Positions 1-11,730 of a DNA stretch of 64,000 bases are shown here, in pieces (within the stretch, counting starts at the first letter, position 1; each line of letters begins with the position of its first letter). The stretch covers positions 35,259,621 through 35,323,620 of the forward strand of contig OY821784.1 in NCBI GenBank assembly GCA_963682175.1, given 5' to 3'. The translations under genes were made by a program, and so were the position numbers. This DNA is from Triglochin maritima (taxonomy: Eukaryota > Streptophyta > Magnoliopsida > Alismatales > Juncaginaceae). Under the pieces are notes generated by a model, which saw only the letters and a program-made list of their open reading frames with translations, ran no database searches and was not told the DNA's origin.

Positions 1-1075
1 TTAACTGGACATAGCCACACCTTACCGTTCATACACGACAACCATGTTTGGAATAACCAAATGTAATTTTCAGTGGTCTCAGAAGATAGCAAAACGCAAT
101 CGAGCAAAACTAACCTCAAAATGGTGATTAACTCCTACAAATGTAGGTAGTGTTGAAACATATTGCGTCTCCAAAGTATGAATATGCAGCTCTAGGGCGA
201 CAGTCAACCCAAAACACGTTCTGTAGTCTTCATTCGTCATCCATATCCATTACATAGAAAAACATGGAATCAATCTTCTGCATCCTAATGAAATAGTTCT
301 GAAGAGTTTGTGCATCGCCATGTCCATCTTCAAATTTCTGACTTCATTTATAACGTTCCTGCACACAGAAACCACTAAGACCAGGAGAAAAATGTTGAAC
401 TTCAATTATGTTAGGCCGAAAGAACGCAAACCTTAAATCCCTTTCGTTGAAAGTCAATTTGTCATGACCTCCAGCCTCGACCACAAAAAATTACATGGTC
501 TTAGCAGCCGATATCCCAACAGTATCATTGCAGGATATGCGTGCTTTGGCAGCCTCAGGGACAGTTCGTTTTTGTCTGAGAAAATGCATTTGCTCCTGGT
601 CAAGCAAGACGTGGTTATGTTTAAGATCCACAAAGTTAATGTGGTAACTCATTGCTGGGTTTCTGGAGACCCTTATCCAAGCAGTGCATTGGACTCTACT
701 GGATAACCTAGGCTTCAATTTCCCTTGCCCTTGGTTTGTTGGTGTCGTGCCCTCCTTGGAGCAAGTCAGTGTGATCCGTATAACAACACCACGATCGTAA
801 TGAGATTGTCTTATCTTAACACCAAAACCACAAGAATCGGCATAGGCCACGTAAAATGTTTTGACTTCTTCGAAAGAAGGAAAAAACATCTCCTCCTTAG
901 GAGTGTTTGTCGGCTGCTCCACTTGGGAAGATACATTAACGATTTCCATTGGAGTACAGAGGAAAAACCACAGAAGAGAAGGGAAGAAAAAGGAAGACGC
1001 TTCTTGAGATGAAGATGAAAAGTCATCTGCTGTGTAGGAGCGCCAAAATGAGGAATGAAGTAGTTTGAGACGCAT
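1..1075 (-). pseudogene. FAR1-related (FRS) family pseudogene, runs off the left edge
   Basis: The minus strand has an open stretch from 1075 to 491 that carries a FAR1 DNA-binding domain: PSFEEVKTFYVAYADSCGFG, then GVVIRITLTCSKEG, then HNHVLL. An in-frame TAA follows KTM at about 491. Homology continues past it with FVVEAGGHDKLTFNERDLR, a typical FRS block. A plausible GT-AG intron (about 359-431) joins DLR to NVINEVRNL. A frameshift then leads to GDAQTLQNYFIRMQ, FFYVMDMDDE, a stop, and [18 protein letters not shown], which is the start of the MULE-type transposase-like domain. FAR1 and FHY3 are transcription factors domesticated from Mutator-like transposases. The two stops and the frameshift argue that this copy is dead. 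Keeping an intron suggests a former host gene rather than a recent transposon. The remainder lies left of the window. Confidence 0.8.
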
Positions 1076-1821
1076 TAATGAGGGATGGAGGGAGAGATGA
1101 AGGGATGAAGTGATTGCTCAGGACATTTGTACGGGCAACCAAATAATAGAGAGATAAAATAAATAATTTTTTTTCTCTGCTGACATGATGCGTGCCAACT
1201 TAGCCACGTCCTCAAAAGCGATCGTTTATCATTTTCTTTTGTTTAAAGTTCTCAAGATTATTATATAATGAATGACTTTACGTCTTAATTACCTTTCAAA
1301 GGTCCACGGAATTGTTATTGCTTTTGATACTTTTCGGTCTTGGGTATCACTTTGATTGTTAAATTTTTAACCACTTTTCAAAAATCTAATTAACTGTTTG
1401 GGTTGGTCCAAAATTATTAAGAGATGCCTTAATTTGCCATTGTATATGGAAGATGTAAAGATTGCTGGATAAATTAATTTAAAAAATCTCAGTGTTTATT
1501 TTTTTATTATCTTTCTTACACGCACATATATAAGTATGGTTTGCATCATGTCTTTCAAAAATACCGTCTGGAATGCATACAGAAGCCACTAAAATTCTTC
1601 TCATCTTCTCCTTCCTTCGTCTTTATTAGGATGAGTTTTTACAAGTGTAGTATAAAAGAATGAAAAGAAAATCGACCATTTGCATCAAATCAAACATGAT
1701 AAAAAGTTGGAAGTCTGACAATATTAGTCTTTTATTTTGGTGATGGAATATAAAAAAAAGTATGTACTTAGCACGTTCTGATCAAATGATTCCATATAAA
1801 GTGTCACACGACGAAGTCTTA
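1076..1821. other. AT-rich intergenic stretch
   Basis: No coding region or clear repeat structure was seen. Short open frames here have no recognisable motifs. Confidence 0.5.
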
Positions 1822-2228
1822 GGGTCCGTTTGGTTAGGCAGAAGTCAGCTTCTCCAACCCCTCAGGATCTCAACTTCCATCGAATCTCCATCCAAACGGA
1901 CACCCAAAAAAGAGATTCGCAGCTCCAAGCGCGGAGTCCAAGGTGGAAAATCGAAGCAGCCATGGGGGTGCTTCCTCTAGCTCTGATCACTGTTCAGGAA
2001 AAAATTTCCCGTTTCTTCCGAACGTGCCCTGGATCTTTTGAGGTGTTGATCTTTTGAGGTGGGGGCATTTCGGGTATTACAGCCATGATGGGACATTTCT
2101 TCTCCGACTGTTCAGCTTCCAAGCCAAACATCTCCTGCTGAGGGGGATGGGCAGCTCCTTCATCTTCTCGTGGGGGAGCTAGATTCTCTGAAGAAGTTGG
2201 GAGCTGGATTCTCTAACCAAACAGAGCA
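1822..2228. mobile_element. Harbinger/Tourist-like MITE
   Basis: The sequence starts GGGTCCGTTTGGTTAG and ends CTAACCAAACAGAGCA, an imperfect terminal inverted repeat. TTA flanks both sides (1819-1821 and 2229-2231). A 3-bp TTA target duplication with GGG-type termini fits PIF/Harbinger non-autonomous elements. The short duplication makes this less certain than the hAT calls. Confidence 0.6.
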
Positions 2229-2660
2229 TTATTCATTTCCCATATCGTGGAAAACTATTTTCACATCTTTTAACCCTATCCTATTCTAGGGATATTTAAG
2301 TGTCACGTTCTATGAGAAACGGATGTTCCTATTTGGTTCAAATACCTAGCGAGAAACTCCAAATACCTGGTGAGTAACTCCTATGTTCCTTTCAATTCGG
2401 TTTTCACTCCGACAACTAAATCCTTTCTTTTTATAACTTTTTATTTTTCATGGAAGCTTTACAACTCATTATATTTCCGTGTTGACAAATCAACATGGTT
2501 TTTGCTTAGGTACACTTCTAAAAGTGTCTTATTGAACCTTTACACACATATAAGTTTTTATTGGCCTAGTATACTTGGAAACTTGACTATTTACTTTGGT
2601 GCACTTCCCCGAAAAAGTCGTTAACATACGTTGGTAGGTTACCTGACGATGTTAGGATAA

Positions 2661-2887
2661 TTTACATTTAACCCTTCCCACTTTCACAAAATGACAATTT
2701 ACCCCAAAACCCATCAATTTGCATTTAACCCCTCACACTTCCACCAAATCACCATTTACCCCCAAAACACATCAAATTTGCATTTAACCCCTCACACTTC
2801 CACAAAATCACCATTTACCCCATAAAACACATCCAATTTGCATTTAACACCTCCTACTTCCACGAAATCACCATTTACTTCCTAATT
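2661..2887. repeat. Four tandem units of about 57-60 bp in the left arm
   Basis: Units start near 2661, 2718, 2776 and 2836. Each reads roughly TTTGCATTTAACCCCTC, then CACTTCCAC, AAATCACCATTTACC and CCAAAACACATC. Only one unit is kept in the opposite arm near 6185-6235, so the array expanded on one side. Confidence 0.75.
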
Positions 2888-3149
2888 GAAAAAAAAGTTT
2901 TATACCCACATGAATTCAATTTGAATTCAATCCAGAAATCAACTTCAATTTAGCATGAATTCAACATTAATTTAAAACATATCGACATTCAAAATACAAC
3001 TATAAAAAAGATTATTTTCATTCACGTGAATTCAGCTTGTATTTAACATGAATTCAATCCAAGATCACCCCTTGTCCCATCCAAATCAGATCTCAAATCC
3101 ACATAAAATCCACACACACACATCCAATTGAAATGGAAATGGAAAGGGA

Positions 3150-3240
3150 TGACCGAGGAGGGTTGGCTGGAGGAGGGATGACGGAGGAGTTGACTGGAGG
3201 AGGGATGATCAGAGGAGAGACGACCGGAGGAGGGACACCT
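3150..3240. repeat. GGAGGAGGGATGAC-type minisatellite
   Basis: Degenerate repeats of a GGAGGAGGGATGA word at roughly 22-27 bp spacing lie just left of the solo LTR. Open frames through it on the minus strand are by-products of the repeat. Confidence 0.55.
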
Positions 3241-3327
3241 CGAGTAGGGATGGCAAGGATGGCTTGGAAGACGACGAGGAGAACAAGTCGGAGGAGACAA
3301 GGATTTTCGTAGGGATTTTGGGGGAGC

Positions 3328-6138
3328 TGTAACGCCCCCAATCTTGCGGGTACGCACACTGGGAAAGACTACAAGTGTCGCGATCAGAGATCTCCGCGAC
3401 GACCGAAGGAGTTACAAAAGACAGACCAAACAACGACTCGACAATACATAGAGAGATCATACATGGATAGACTAACATAAAACATAACTGAAAAGTGAGA
3501 GATTATCCATATATGGTAACAAGGTCAAATACATTACATCGAGTTCAAAAGGGAAATACATCATAAATAACGCGGAAGCAAAAGACAAACAGAAGAATCT
3601 GGTCGACGTGTCCCTCGTGTACAGAATCTTCGACTACTCGTCCAGTCTACCCTGTAGGAATCTAAGTACCTGCAAGCACCGCATCAACATATGCGTGAGT
3701 TTTCTATAAAGAAAACCCAGTATGCCCCTGGCCCAATCGGAGTTATATAGAAGAATGCATGCAATCTATCTAAGAAGAAAGCATCCGAAACAGAAACAGG
3801 AAAGCACATAATGCAACAGAAGGCTATGGCTCCATAAGCCGTGCCGGACGGGCGCACCCGAATCATTCCTCAATAGGAACCAGAACACCAGCCTCGCTGG
3901 TCAAAGGCGGTCACTCGACAGTGACCCACCGCTCGGCACAAAGCGGTGCGCCGGATAAGTGTCCCAATTCGCGGCAAGTGACCTACATGGTGCCATCGCG
4001 AACTTGGGAATACCTACCCTGAGACAGAATGACAGCGCGCCTGCCCAGGACTTATCTTACGCCTGGCCTCCCAACGTTAAGGTCTTATGCGAATGGCCTC
4101 TCTAGCTAGAGGACCCACTCGTGGCCCGTCGGCCCAAAAACAGAATGTGCCCAGAATTATTAATCAGATTAAATGTGATGCAAGCTACTTAAGCATCTAA
4201 CATCTAATGCATCTATAGTGGATGGAGTGAGCTCAAGGAAAGGTATCTGGATACCCTCCTAACAGGCCTAAACAAAACAAAATCAGAACATCCCAACAAT
4301 AACCAAACACAAATCAGCAAGCAGACAACGCCGGTGGCAATTCAAGGTAAACAACACATTGAGTTATCTACGGTTCATGATAAAGATGTCATAAGGCCTG
4401 ATATCCTAAGGGTCAACTAAAATCATCACACAACACCTCATATCAGTCATATATTGGTACTAAACGAATAACAAAAAAACATGGATAACAACAGAATACA
4501 TGATGATCAACCACTACAGGTAATCGATAGTATAAACCATAAATTTGAGAAGACGCATGCATTAGAACTTGTGATCCGAACATGGTCAGAGAATAGGTGG
4601 ATGGGACTTAATTCATACATGTATTAGTAGTCCTATATATATAAACATGCCTCTGAAATCAGGAGTCTTTGTTCCTTCATAGTCGAAACAGATATATATA
4701 TTGACATGCATGTTGGTTGATTTGCACAATACTAGATGTCATAGTATGAATAGCATAGATCATAGATGAGTCCTGGTTTAGTCTCATGTGAGAGCATAAT
4801 GAGATATGTCAGATATATCATACACAAATCTGATTGTACACCTGATCTAGACATGGTTCGAATAAAATCAGATTCGATGAACTCAACTCAATGTTCGAGT
4901 CGAGACGACAACTATACTTGTTACGTTATAATCTTGATGAAAGTATTCGATTTATTCACTGATGGAATGTCATGAATATATCATAAGGGATCAACAAATC
5001 TGAGTGTGTATGGGTGTTAATGATTTCTGGACTAAAATCAGAGCGATTCATGCAATATTATTTATACTTACTAGTTAGATCATGCATGGACGTAAGAGCA
5101 GAATTCAGTAACGAGTCCTACATATGATGTCTGACCCTACTCATGAAATAACACATAAATACGTGACTCTAATATATGCAAATATCTCATGCAAACACAT
5201 CTGGACATGATCACAATATCACACACAAGTATAATATTCGAAGCTCACAAAACAACATCACAAGATGAATAGCAAGATGCACAACATGCACGCAAAAACC
5301 CCTCTCCTCTAGATCTCCACGACCCAGACTCACCACCTCTGGTTTTTCGAACAACCACCAAGGAATCATGAGTCAAAATTCATGGTAGAGAGAGAGGTGC
5401 TCAGCCAACCTCTGAAAATTTGAAGAGTGCACCACAGTCCACCCTACCGGGTAGATCTCCATTTATGCAACTCCAAACCTCAGACCGACCACTCTATTTA
5501 TGCTGGACTAATCTCCATCCAACACTCCATGCTTCCTACTACACTAAGGGTCCAGGAGCATACCTGATTGGCAAGAAGATTGCCCAAGTTTTTCCGGAGA
5601 TTCTGCCCACAATCTCTTCTTCTAGCCGCACCAGGCTGCACTTGACGTAGCTCCCAACTCTACGGAGATCAGCCCACCAATCAGCTGGAGAGGAGGGATG
5701 AGTGGTCTGAAATGGTGTGTGTGAAGATGGAAAGGGGAGGAAGAGGACGAATGGGAGGGCCTTATATTTGTGCACACAACCCTCCAACTTCCTAGCCATG
5801 AAGCCACTTCAAAATTGCCAAGAATGGTGCTAGCATGGACACCCAAAAGTCTCCCTTGCAAAATTCGTGTAACTCCCAAACCCTCTTCCCATTCCATGCC
5901 ACTCCTAACCAAGCTCAGCCCAAAGTCGTCTCTACACACACCCGGGCCCAAAATGAGGTGATCGAGTCAACCCACCGCGAACTAGCTCGATGTGTCGCAC
6001 CCGATCGACCAATGGGAAATCCGATCAAATATACTTAAACAAACATACCATAACACAAATTGACATTCTAAGAACTAAATTATGCATAACCGAGGAGAGT
6101 GGATTTATTATTATTATAGCAGGAGAGCGGGTCTTACA
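3328..6138 (+). mobile_element. Solo LTR, Tekay/Del-like Gypsy type, 2.8 kb
   Basis: The left end is TGTAACGCCCCC, the usual start of Tekay-type LTRs, and the right end is GGTCTTACA. Flanks are GGAGC and GGTGC, a 5-bp target duplication with one mismatch. No gag, pol, primer-binding site or second LTR is present, so this is a solo LTR. A hairpin near 3699 is shared with three other LTRs in the window (32255, 31201 and 61683). Unlike those, this LTR lacks the CGGTCGACCG array. Confidence 0.75.
3699..3716 (+). other. Conserved LTR hairpin, variant GTTTTC/GAAAAC
   Basis: GTTTTC-TATAAA-GAAAAC is followed by CCAGTATGCC. The related LTRs have GTTTCC and GGAAAC arms, so one stem pair has changed on both sides. 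Confidence 0.6.
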
Positions 6139-6422
6139 GGTGCAATCATGTTTTTCGCTTCTACCTGAAATTGGATGGGTTTTGGAGTAAATGGTCATTT
6201 TGTGAAAGTGGAAGGGGTTAAATGCAAATTGTCCTAACACCATCAAGTAACATACTAACGGATGTTAACGGGTTTTTTTGGGACGTGCACCAAAATAAAT
6301 AGTTAGGTTTTCAAATGCACTAGGTCAATAAAAACGTATACATGTGCAAAGGTCCAATAATATATTTTTGAAAGTGCACCCAAGCAAAAAACCCACAAAT
6401 CAATGTATGTACCGTTAATTAA

Positions 6423-7419
6423 CTGAATTGCTATTTATCGCCGAAAAACTAATTAAATCGCCCGTCTAATTATCATTTTGTCATTATCTCATTTCTACTT
6501 ATATATCTCTTCATTTCACTCTCCTACCACCACTTTCTCTTCATCCTCCTTTCATAATCATCAAAAACAATGTTTCGGAGGTGAGGAAAGGAGCCAGTGG
6601 ACGCCCCGGTACACTCGAATATGGTAAAATGTACAACTTCTTTTTAGTAAAAAAAATAAAATAAAAAGAAATTAGGAAACGTCCACCGGAGACCCCCCCC
6701 CCCCCCCCCCCCCCCCCAACGCCACCTCCATGGGGCAGGCGGCTAAGCTAGACGCCCTCCCTCGGCTTAAACACCTTTTTAAAAAAAATCTAAAAATATA
6801 TGGTGTGTTATCTCAAATTATTTCAGGTTCCGTTCCAATATTTTTGGTATTAAGGAGGTGGATTACAGTGAGTTTTTTGTAAGTCAGAAAGTTTTACCAA
6901 ATACCACATTGACAGGTCGGTCGGGGGTCTCGCTCCCCGGTGAGTGAGCGGCATTCCACCTCGCCGGTGAGGTGGCAGGGGTGGTAAATTGTTGGATCTT
7001 CATCACTTGCAAAAAAACTCATTGTAATCAAACTCGTTACCACCGAAAACTTGCAACGGAACCTCAAATAATTTGAAATAACACACCGAATAAATTTAAG
7101 ATTTTTCTTGTTTTTTTTTTTTGGACAGACATCTGGGTAAAACACCCCCTTGTGTGGGGGAGGGGGGGACGTCCAAGCCAGACGCCCCCACCATGAGGGC
7201 AGCGGCTTACACAGATGCCCGACCCTTTTTTTGCTGGACTTACTTCATCGAATCTAGATGTTTCGTTTTGTGGTGTTGGTACTGGTAAAATGAGGAAAAC
7301 ATAGATAGAATCTTTAATTTAAGAGACAAGACGAAATGAGTATTAAATGAATTGTGAATGACAAAATGATAATTAGACGAACGATTTAAGTAGTTTTGGG
7401 GTGACGAATAGTAATTCCC
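6423..7419. mobile_element. Non-autonomous DNA element with 8-bp TSD, GGAGGCGTCT family, copy 1
   Basis: Perfect TTAATTAA duplications flank it (6415-6422 and 7420-7427). The left end is CTGAATTGCTATTTATCGCC. The right end, read inward, is GGGAATTACTATTCGTCACC. The interior carries GC-rich palindromic words around AGACGCC near 6690-6770, 6910-6980 and 7150-7225. The element at 54620-55678 has the same ends in the opposite orientation. An 8-bp duplication suggests hAT-like insertion, but no transposase was seen. Confidence 0.75.
6693..6717. repeat. Homopolymer of 25 C
   Basis: An uninterrupted run of C sits inside a GGAGACC-type palindromic word of the element. Its length may be affected by sequencing error. 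Confidence 0.85.
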
Positions 7420-7427
7420 TTAATTAA

Positions 7428-9157
7428 CGACCGAAAGCTAAGATATGATTTTGAAATATTTAATGCTTGAAAATAAGTCCCCAGTCTTTTGTGACTCTAT
7501 AAGGCATCAATTTGTTTTTTTCTCAACCTTACCCAATCAAGTTAGGTCTACCAAATGTGGTAGTTAACGAGTCAGGAACGAAATAAACCCAATATATATA
7601 TATATAATAAATATGATGACACGACAGTTAATTGAGCAAAGGTCCAAAACTAACACGTATTGTGTATGTGAAAAATGCTCAATCCGAATTAAGAAAGGTC
7701 ACCATTACTTACGTGGATGTTTAAACTTTGGAAAATTGTTCTGTACGTAAATTATAAAAGTAAATTTCTCATTGGTATTCACAGACTCACAGTTGCTTCA
7801 CTATTTCTATTTGCCATCTTCCAATCTTGATAGCTTATAATATTATCGTCAGACTCACAGTTACTCACAGCTACGTTTTGATCCCTTCTTCCAATCTTGA
7901 TATTACTTAATGAAATCTATAATTGTAATAAGATTTCAATATATTTTGACCCGCCAACAGTCTTTGATCATGGGGTCATTAGTCTTATTAATGTATCTTA
8001 TCCAAAAATATTGCTAAAACCCTTCTAATGAGAATGTTTGTTGTTCTTCCTTGTATACTCTCCATAACTCGAGTATTCTTTTTTATCATGGTTCAGATAA
8101 TTAATCCAGATAATATTATGGTTCTTTAAGGAGGTGGTGCACTCGATGAATCTTTCCAGCTAGCCAACATCTAATCATATTTTAAATGAACCATACTTTT
8201 ACGAATTTTGAACAATTACATGATTGATAAATCATATTTAATGTTAGAATAATTATGCATATTTTTGCTTTTTTTATGACAAATCAATGTTGGATGAAAC
8301 ACGTTAGTTTTAAATCATTTATTGAACAAATCAATTTTTTTGATATATCATATCATATTTACGTTGTAAAAATCATATATTTGTTACATATCATATATTT
8401 CAAGTATACTTGCGAACAAATTTAAATAAGATGTATCATCATTTTGCCATGTGGTGCGCATTACTTTAAAAAGAGTACTTTAAAAAAAGATAATCCACTA
8501 ACACTTAACTTTTGTCAACAAAAAATATTTATGACTCGTAATATCCATGTAAGTCAAAAAAATTGAGCACCATCTAATATAAGGTCAAAAGAATCCAAAA
8601 GATGTGTCACATTGTTCCTTAGAATCTCAGTCTTCTAATGTGAAATTTAGGTTAGATCACTACTTCAACAGAACTTAAGCACTTAGTGAAGGATAATGTA
8701 TTCAACTTTATTATAGAATATTACACACAACTTGTGTTTAGCAATATTAGACTATTTGGTCAACATTTTTCCGCACACGTGATTGATATATATATTTTCT
8801 CTGTGTTTACGTATGGACAATATGAGCTGGAGTGAACTCTCACAGGTCGATCGACCCGATACCATGTGAAATTCTGGCTGATTCACCGCCTCTACAAAAC
8901 CTAAACACTTAGGTGGAGAATAATGAATCCAACTTTATTATAGAGTGTTGCACACAACTTGTGTTTAACAATGTGAGACTATTTGCTCAACATTCGATCT
9001 TATTTCAAATGAGATAATCAATTTGTTATCATTGTCCATATACAAATGAGATCATCCATTCTATACGAATAAAACATCTTTATGGACACAAATTAAACAT
9101 GCACGCTTTGTACGTGCATAAACATTTTGTAATTACATTTTAGATACTAATACAAGT
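7428..9157. other. AT-rich intergenic stretch with a local duplication
   Basis: No gene was seen. It holds a short AT microsatellite near 7590, a small internal duplication of CAGACTCACAGTT and CTTCCAATCTTGAT words at 7780-7900, and the duplication at 8640-8990. Confidence 0.5.
8640..8990. repeat. Two diverged copies of about 110 bp
   Basis: Segments near 8660-8770 and 8890-8995 share AACTTTATTATAGA, TTACACACAACTTGTGTTTA-type and GAGACTATTTG words. They are separated by about 230 bp. Confidence 0.65.
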
Positions 9158-9165
9158 ATGGAGAC

Positions 9166-10092
9166 TAGGGTTGTAAACGAGCCAAAATCGAGCGAGTGAT
9201 GCTGACTCGAACTCGGCTCGTTTATTTTTGGGCATGCTCGTGACTCGGTTCGAGTGCGAAAATTGAGCTCGTACTCGATTTGCTTCTTGCTTGTGAGCCG
9301 CTCGACTCGGCTTGTTTGCTCGTGAGTCTGCTCAGCTCGTTTGCTCGCGAGCCTGCTCATCAAATTAATTAGCAGTTCAAAATAGATTTCAGAAGTTAAT
9401 CAACAATTCAAAAAAAAAAAAGAAATTAATATCTTCCACTACCAATCATCCCAACACGTTGATGTCATCACATGGATCAAGAAAGTGAGCAAACATGTTC
9501 AGTGATAACGAGGAAAGTCACAAACATATAAAGCATGACATCCTATTGACGGTGATGTGAGACTAATATTTGATTTTGGGATGACACTTCAATTTTGGTT
9601 ACCTGAATGTCACTTTAAATTTTTAATTGGTTTGGGGATTTGCAATTCAACTACTATGTTTTTATCTAATGCAATTCACTTATCTAAAATTAATTTGTTT
9701 TAATCTCATATTTAAATAACTATAAGATGATTTTCTATGTAATTAATAATCTTGTTTTTTTCCAAAACATTATTATCTTACAATAATATTGCAGAAATTA
9801 ATCTTTATGTCTTCATTCATTCTTTATGTATAAAGATGTATATTTGTAATGTACTTGTCGTGTATGTAAAAATGGTGTATGTGTGTATGCGTATTGCGTA
9901 TATATGAGCAACCGAGTCGAGCGAGCGAGCTAATGAGGGTGCATAGTTTCACTCAGCTCGACTCATTTATTTTCCCGAGCGGATTTTTTGACTCGTGTTT
10001 GACTCGTTAACAATTGAGCTGAGCTGTTGAGCGAGGGAAACCGAGCGAGTCTCGGACAAGTTAGCAAGCGTGAGCAGAAGCCAACAACCCTA
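9166..10092. mobile_element. hAT-type non-autonomous element (GAGCGAGC-rich)
   Basis: Termini are TAGGGTTGTAAACGAG and the inverted CAACAACCCTA. Perfect 8-bp target duplications ATGGAGAC lie at 9158-9165 and 10093-10100. Both subterminal regions are dense in CTCG and GAGC words, likely transposase-binding repeats by analogy with other hAT elements. No transposase was seen, and the minus-strand open frame at 9133-9363 is a repeat artefact. Confidence 0.85.
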
Positions 10093-10840
10093 ATGGAGAC
10101 ACCCTCTGAACGGGAAAATCTTAACTACATTTTCAATTTCAGAAATCGAACCTATGGCCACAGGAGGTAGTTGACACGTGTAATGTATTTTACGAATTCA
10201 ACGAAGGCAATTGTTTGCTATATATGTACTTTTCACATCCTAAACATTTTGAAAATACATTTCCCGTACAATACGGACCAAAACGGGTATAGATCGAGAA
10301 AAGAGGAGTCTCCAAACTAAAAATCCTAAGTAAATCATCACTCTTAGGAGTCGATCATTTGATCCTAAGAAGTCTGCCCTCACCTCATGTTTTATGAATC
10401 CACATTCTAAGAAAATATTTATACATGCACTTTCTTAAACCATATGCGGTTCCCAGTTACATTTCAAAAAAACCCAAAATAAATTGTCACTTCCAAGAGT
10501 CGACCACAGTAAACATCTTACTCCTCACCAAAATACCAACATCTGTTACACATCTAGGACTGATTTTATTTGAGCCCTTCCCCCTTTGGTACAACCTTCT
10601 ACCTAATTGAGCAGTTCGTACCGCATTTTGATGCTCCTTTAGATGTCTAGTTTTTCCTAAGTGCCTTGTGTTTTTGTTGTATCCTATGTATTAGCCTTTG
10701 AGCAAAACATATGGTATTTTCCAATACTAGGCTAATATGCTCTACTGTAACTATATAATGTGGATAACTCGACTTTATTTTGATTTCTTGTCGTGGTTCA
10801 TAATTGATTATCTACTATTAATCCTACGTACTACCATTGG

Positions 10841-11448
10841 TAAGGGTGTAAAAGAGTCAAGTCGAGCAAAAATTTCGAATCAAAAGTATTAACCTATATC
10901 AAGGTTTTAATGTGCGGTTGCATACCAAACAATGCAGTTCAGCGGGCTGGGGTCTCATATGCGACCACCACACAGTCACACCCAACAGTGTGCGGCCACA
11001 TATGCGGTCGCACAGAGCATGATGGAGGGACCGGTGGGGTGGGGTAGGTGGAGAATGAAGATGAGAAAGAAAAAAGAGAGGAGAGGGGGATGAGGTTGAA
11101 GAAGGAAGTTGTGGGGACAGTTATTGTTTGATTTGATTTTTTTTTCAATTTTTTTAAAATAAAATTTAGCTTTTGTGATCACACAACCGCATATGCAGCC
11201 CTGGACACAAAATCGCACAGGACCGCATATGCTAAGTTAAAATCTTGATCTATATTATTACTAAATAAAAAAAATTACAAATTGAGTAATAAAAAATTTA
11301 CAGAAGTTTTTTCAAGTTCGGACGACTTGGTTATCGAACCAAGTCAGAATAATTTTTTATTTTTTATCAAGATATTTCATTTCTAAGCCAAACCAAAGTC
11401 GAATGTTTTTGTAGTCGAGTTCGAGTTCGAAAAAGAGTTACAACCATA
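10841..11448. mobile_element. Older hAT-like element hosting a second hAT element
   Basis: The left end is TAAGGGTGTAAAAGAGTC and the right end is GAGTTACAACCATA. Flanks ACCATTGG and AACGTTGG match at 6 of 8 positions. GTCGAG and GTTCGAG words resemble the element at 9166. The younger element at 10900-11247 is nested inside. Confidence 0.5.
10900..11247. mobile_element. hAT-type MITE, CAAGG..CTTG ends
   Basis: It runs CAAGGTTTTAATGTGCGG to TTAAAATCTTG. Flanks ACCTATAT and ATCTATAT match at 7 of 8. Terminal and internal words (TGTGCGGTTGCA, CGCATATGC) match the longer element at 16691-17946, so the two belong to one family. Confidence 0.75.
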
Positions 11449-11639
11449 AACGTTGGAAATGAAAAAAAAATCCAAACTACAACCACAAAAAGACATCTAC
11501 CTCACTTCATGATGTACGAATTCTACCAAAGTCCTACAAAAACACCAACATCCGTTTGGACGGATTTTATATTTGTAATTGAGTTTGACCCTTTGGTACG
11601 GCCTCCTACATTTCCGTCGTTCCAGAAAAGGAATCGTCG

Positions 11640-11730
11640 AATAGAAAACGGAATTGGTATCGCAGATCCGCGGAGATATTTCTAGGGTTTCGCTCCCCTC
11701 CTCTCCTTCTCCGATCCTTCTCCGCTCCAG
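11640..11730 (+). other. Presumed 5' UTR exon of the DEAD-box gene
   Basis: A pyrimidine-rich leader (CTCCCCTCCTCTCC type) ends in CTCCAG followed by GTGCGTACGG, a good donor. The transcription start is not determined, so the left limit is approximate. Confidence 0.5.
11683..11690 (-). promoter_or_regulatory. telo-box in the helicase leader
   Basis: TAGGGTTT is the complement of AAACCCTA. This motif is common near transcription starts of plant translation-related genes. It lies in the presumed 5' UTR exon, about 40 bp before the splice donor. Confidence 0.5.

Larger units (their letters stand above)
2480..6405. mobile_element. DNA transposon with long inverted arms, split by a solo LTR
   Basis: About 250 bp at 2480-2735 reappear as an imperfect inverted copy at about 6165-6405. 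Shared words include GTTTTTGCTTRGGT, TTTTTATTGRCCTAGT, GGTGCAC and CACTTTCACAAAATGAC. The arms enclose a short AT-rich interior and the 2.8-kb LTR at 3328-6138. No transposase was seen, so this is probably a non-autonomous MULE-like or foldback element. The exact ends and target duplication are not resolved. Confidence 0.6.

Noticed and set aside
3043..3478. Ser/Pro-rich minus-strand frames
   Set aside because: They are generated by the GGAGGAGGGATGAC minisatellite and the LTR start. No conserved motif.
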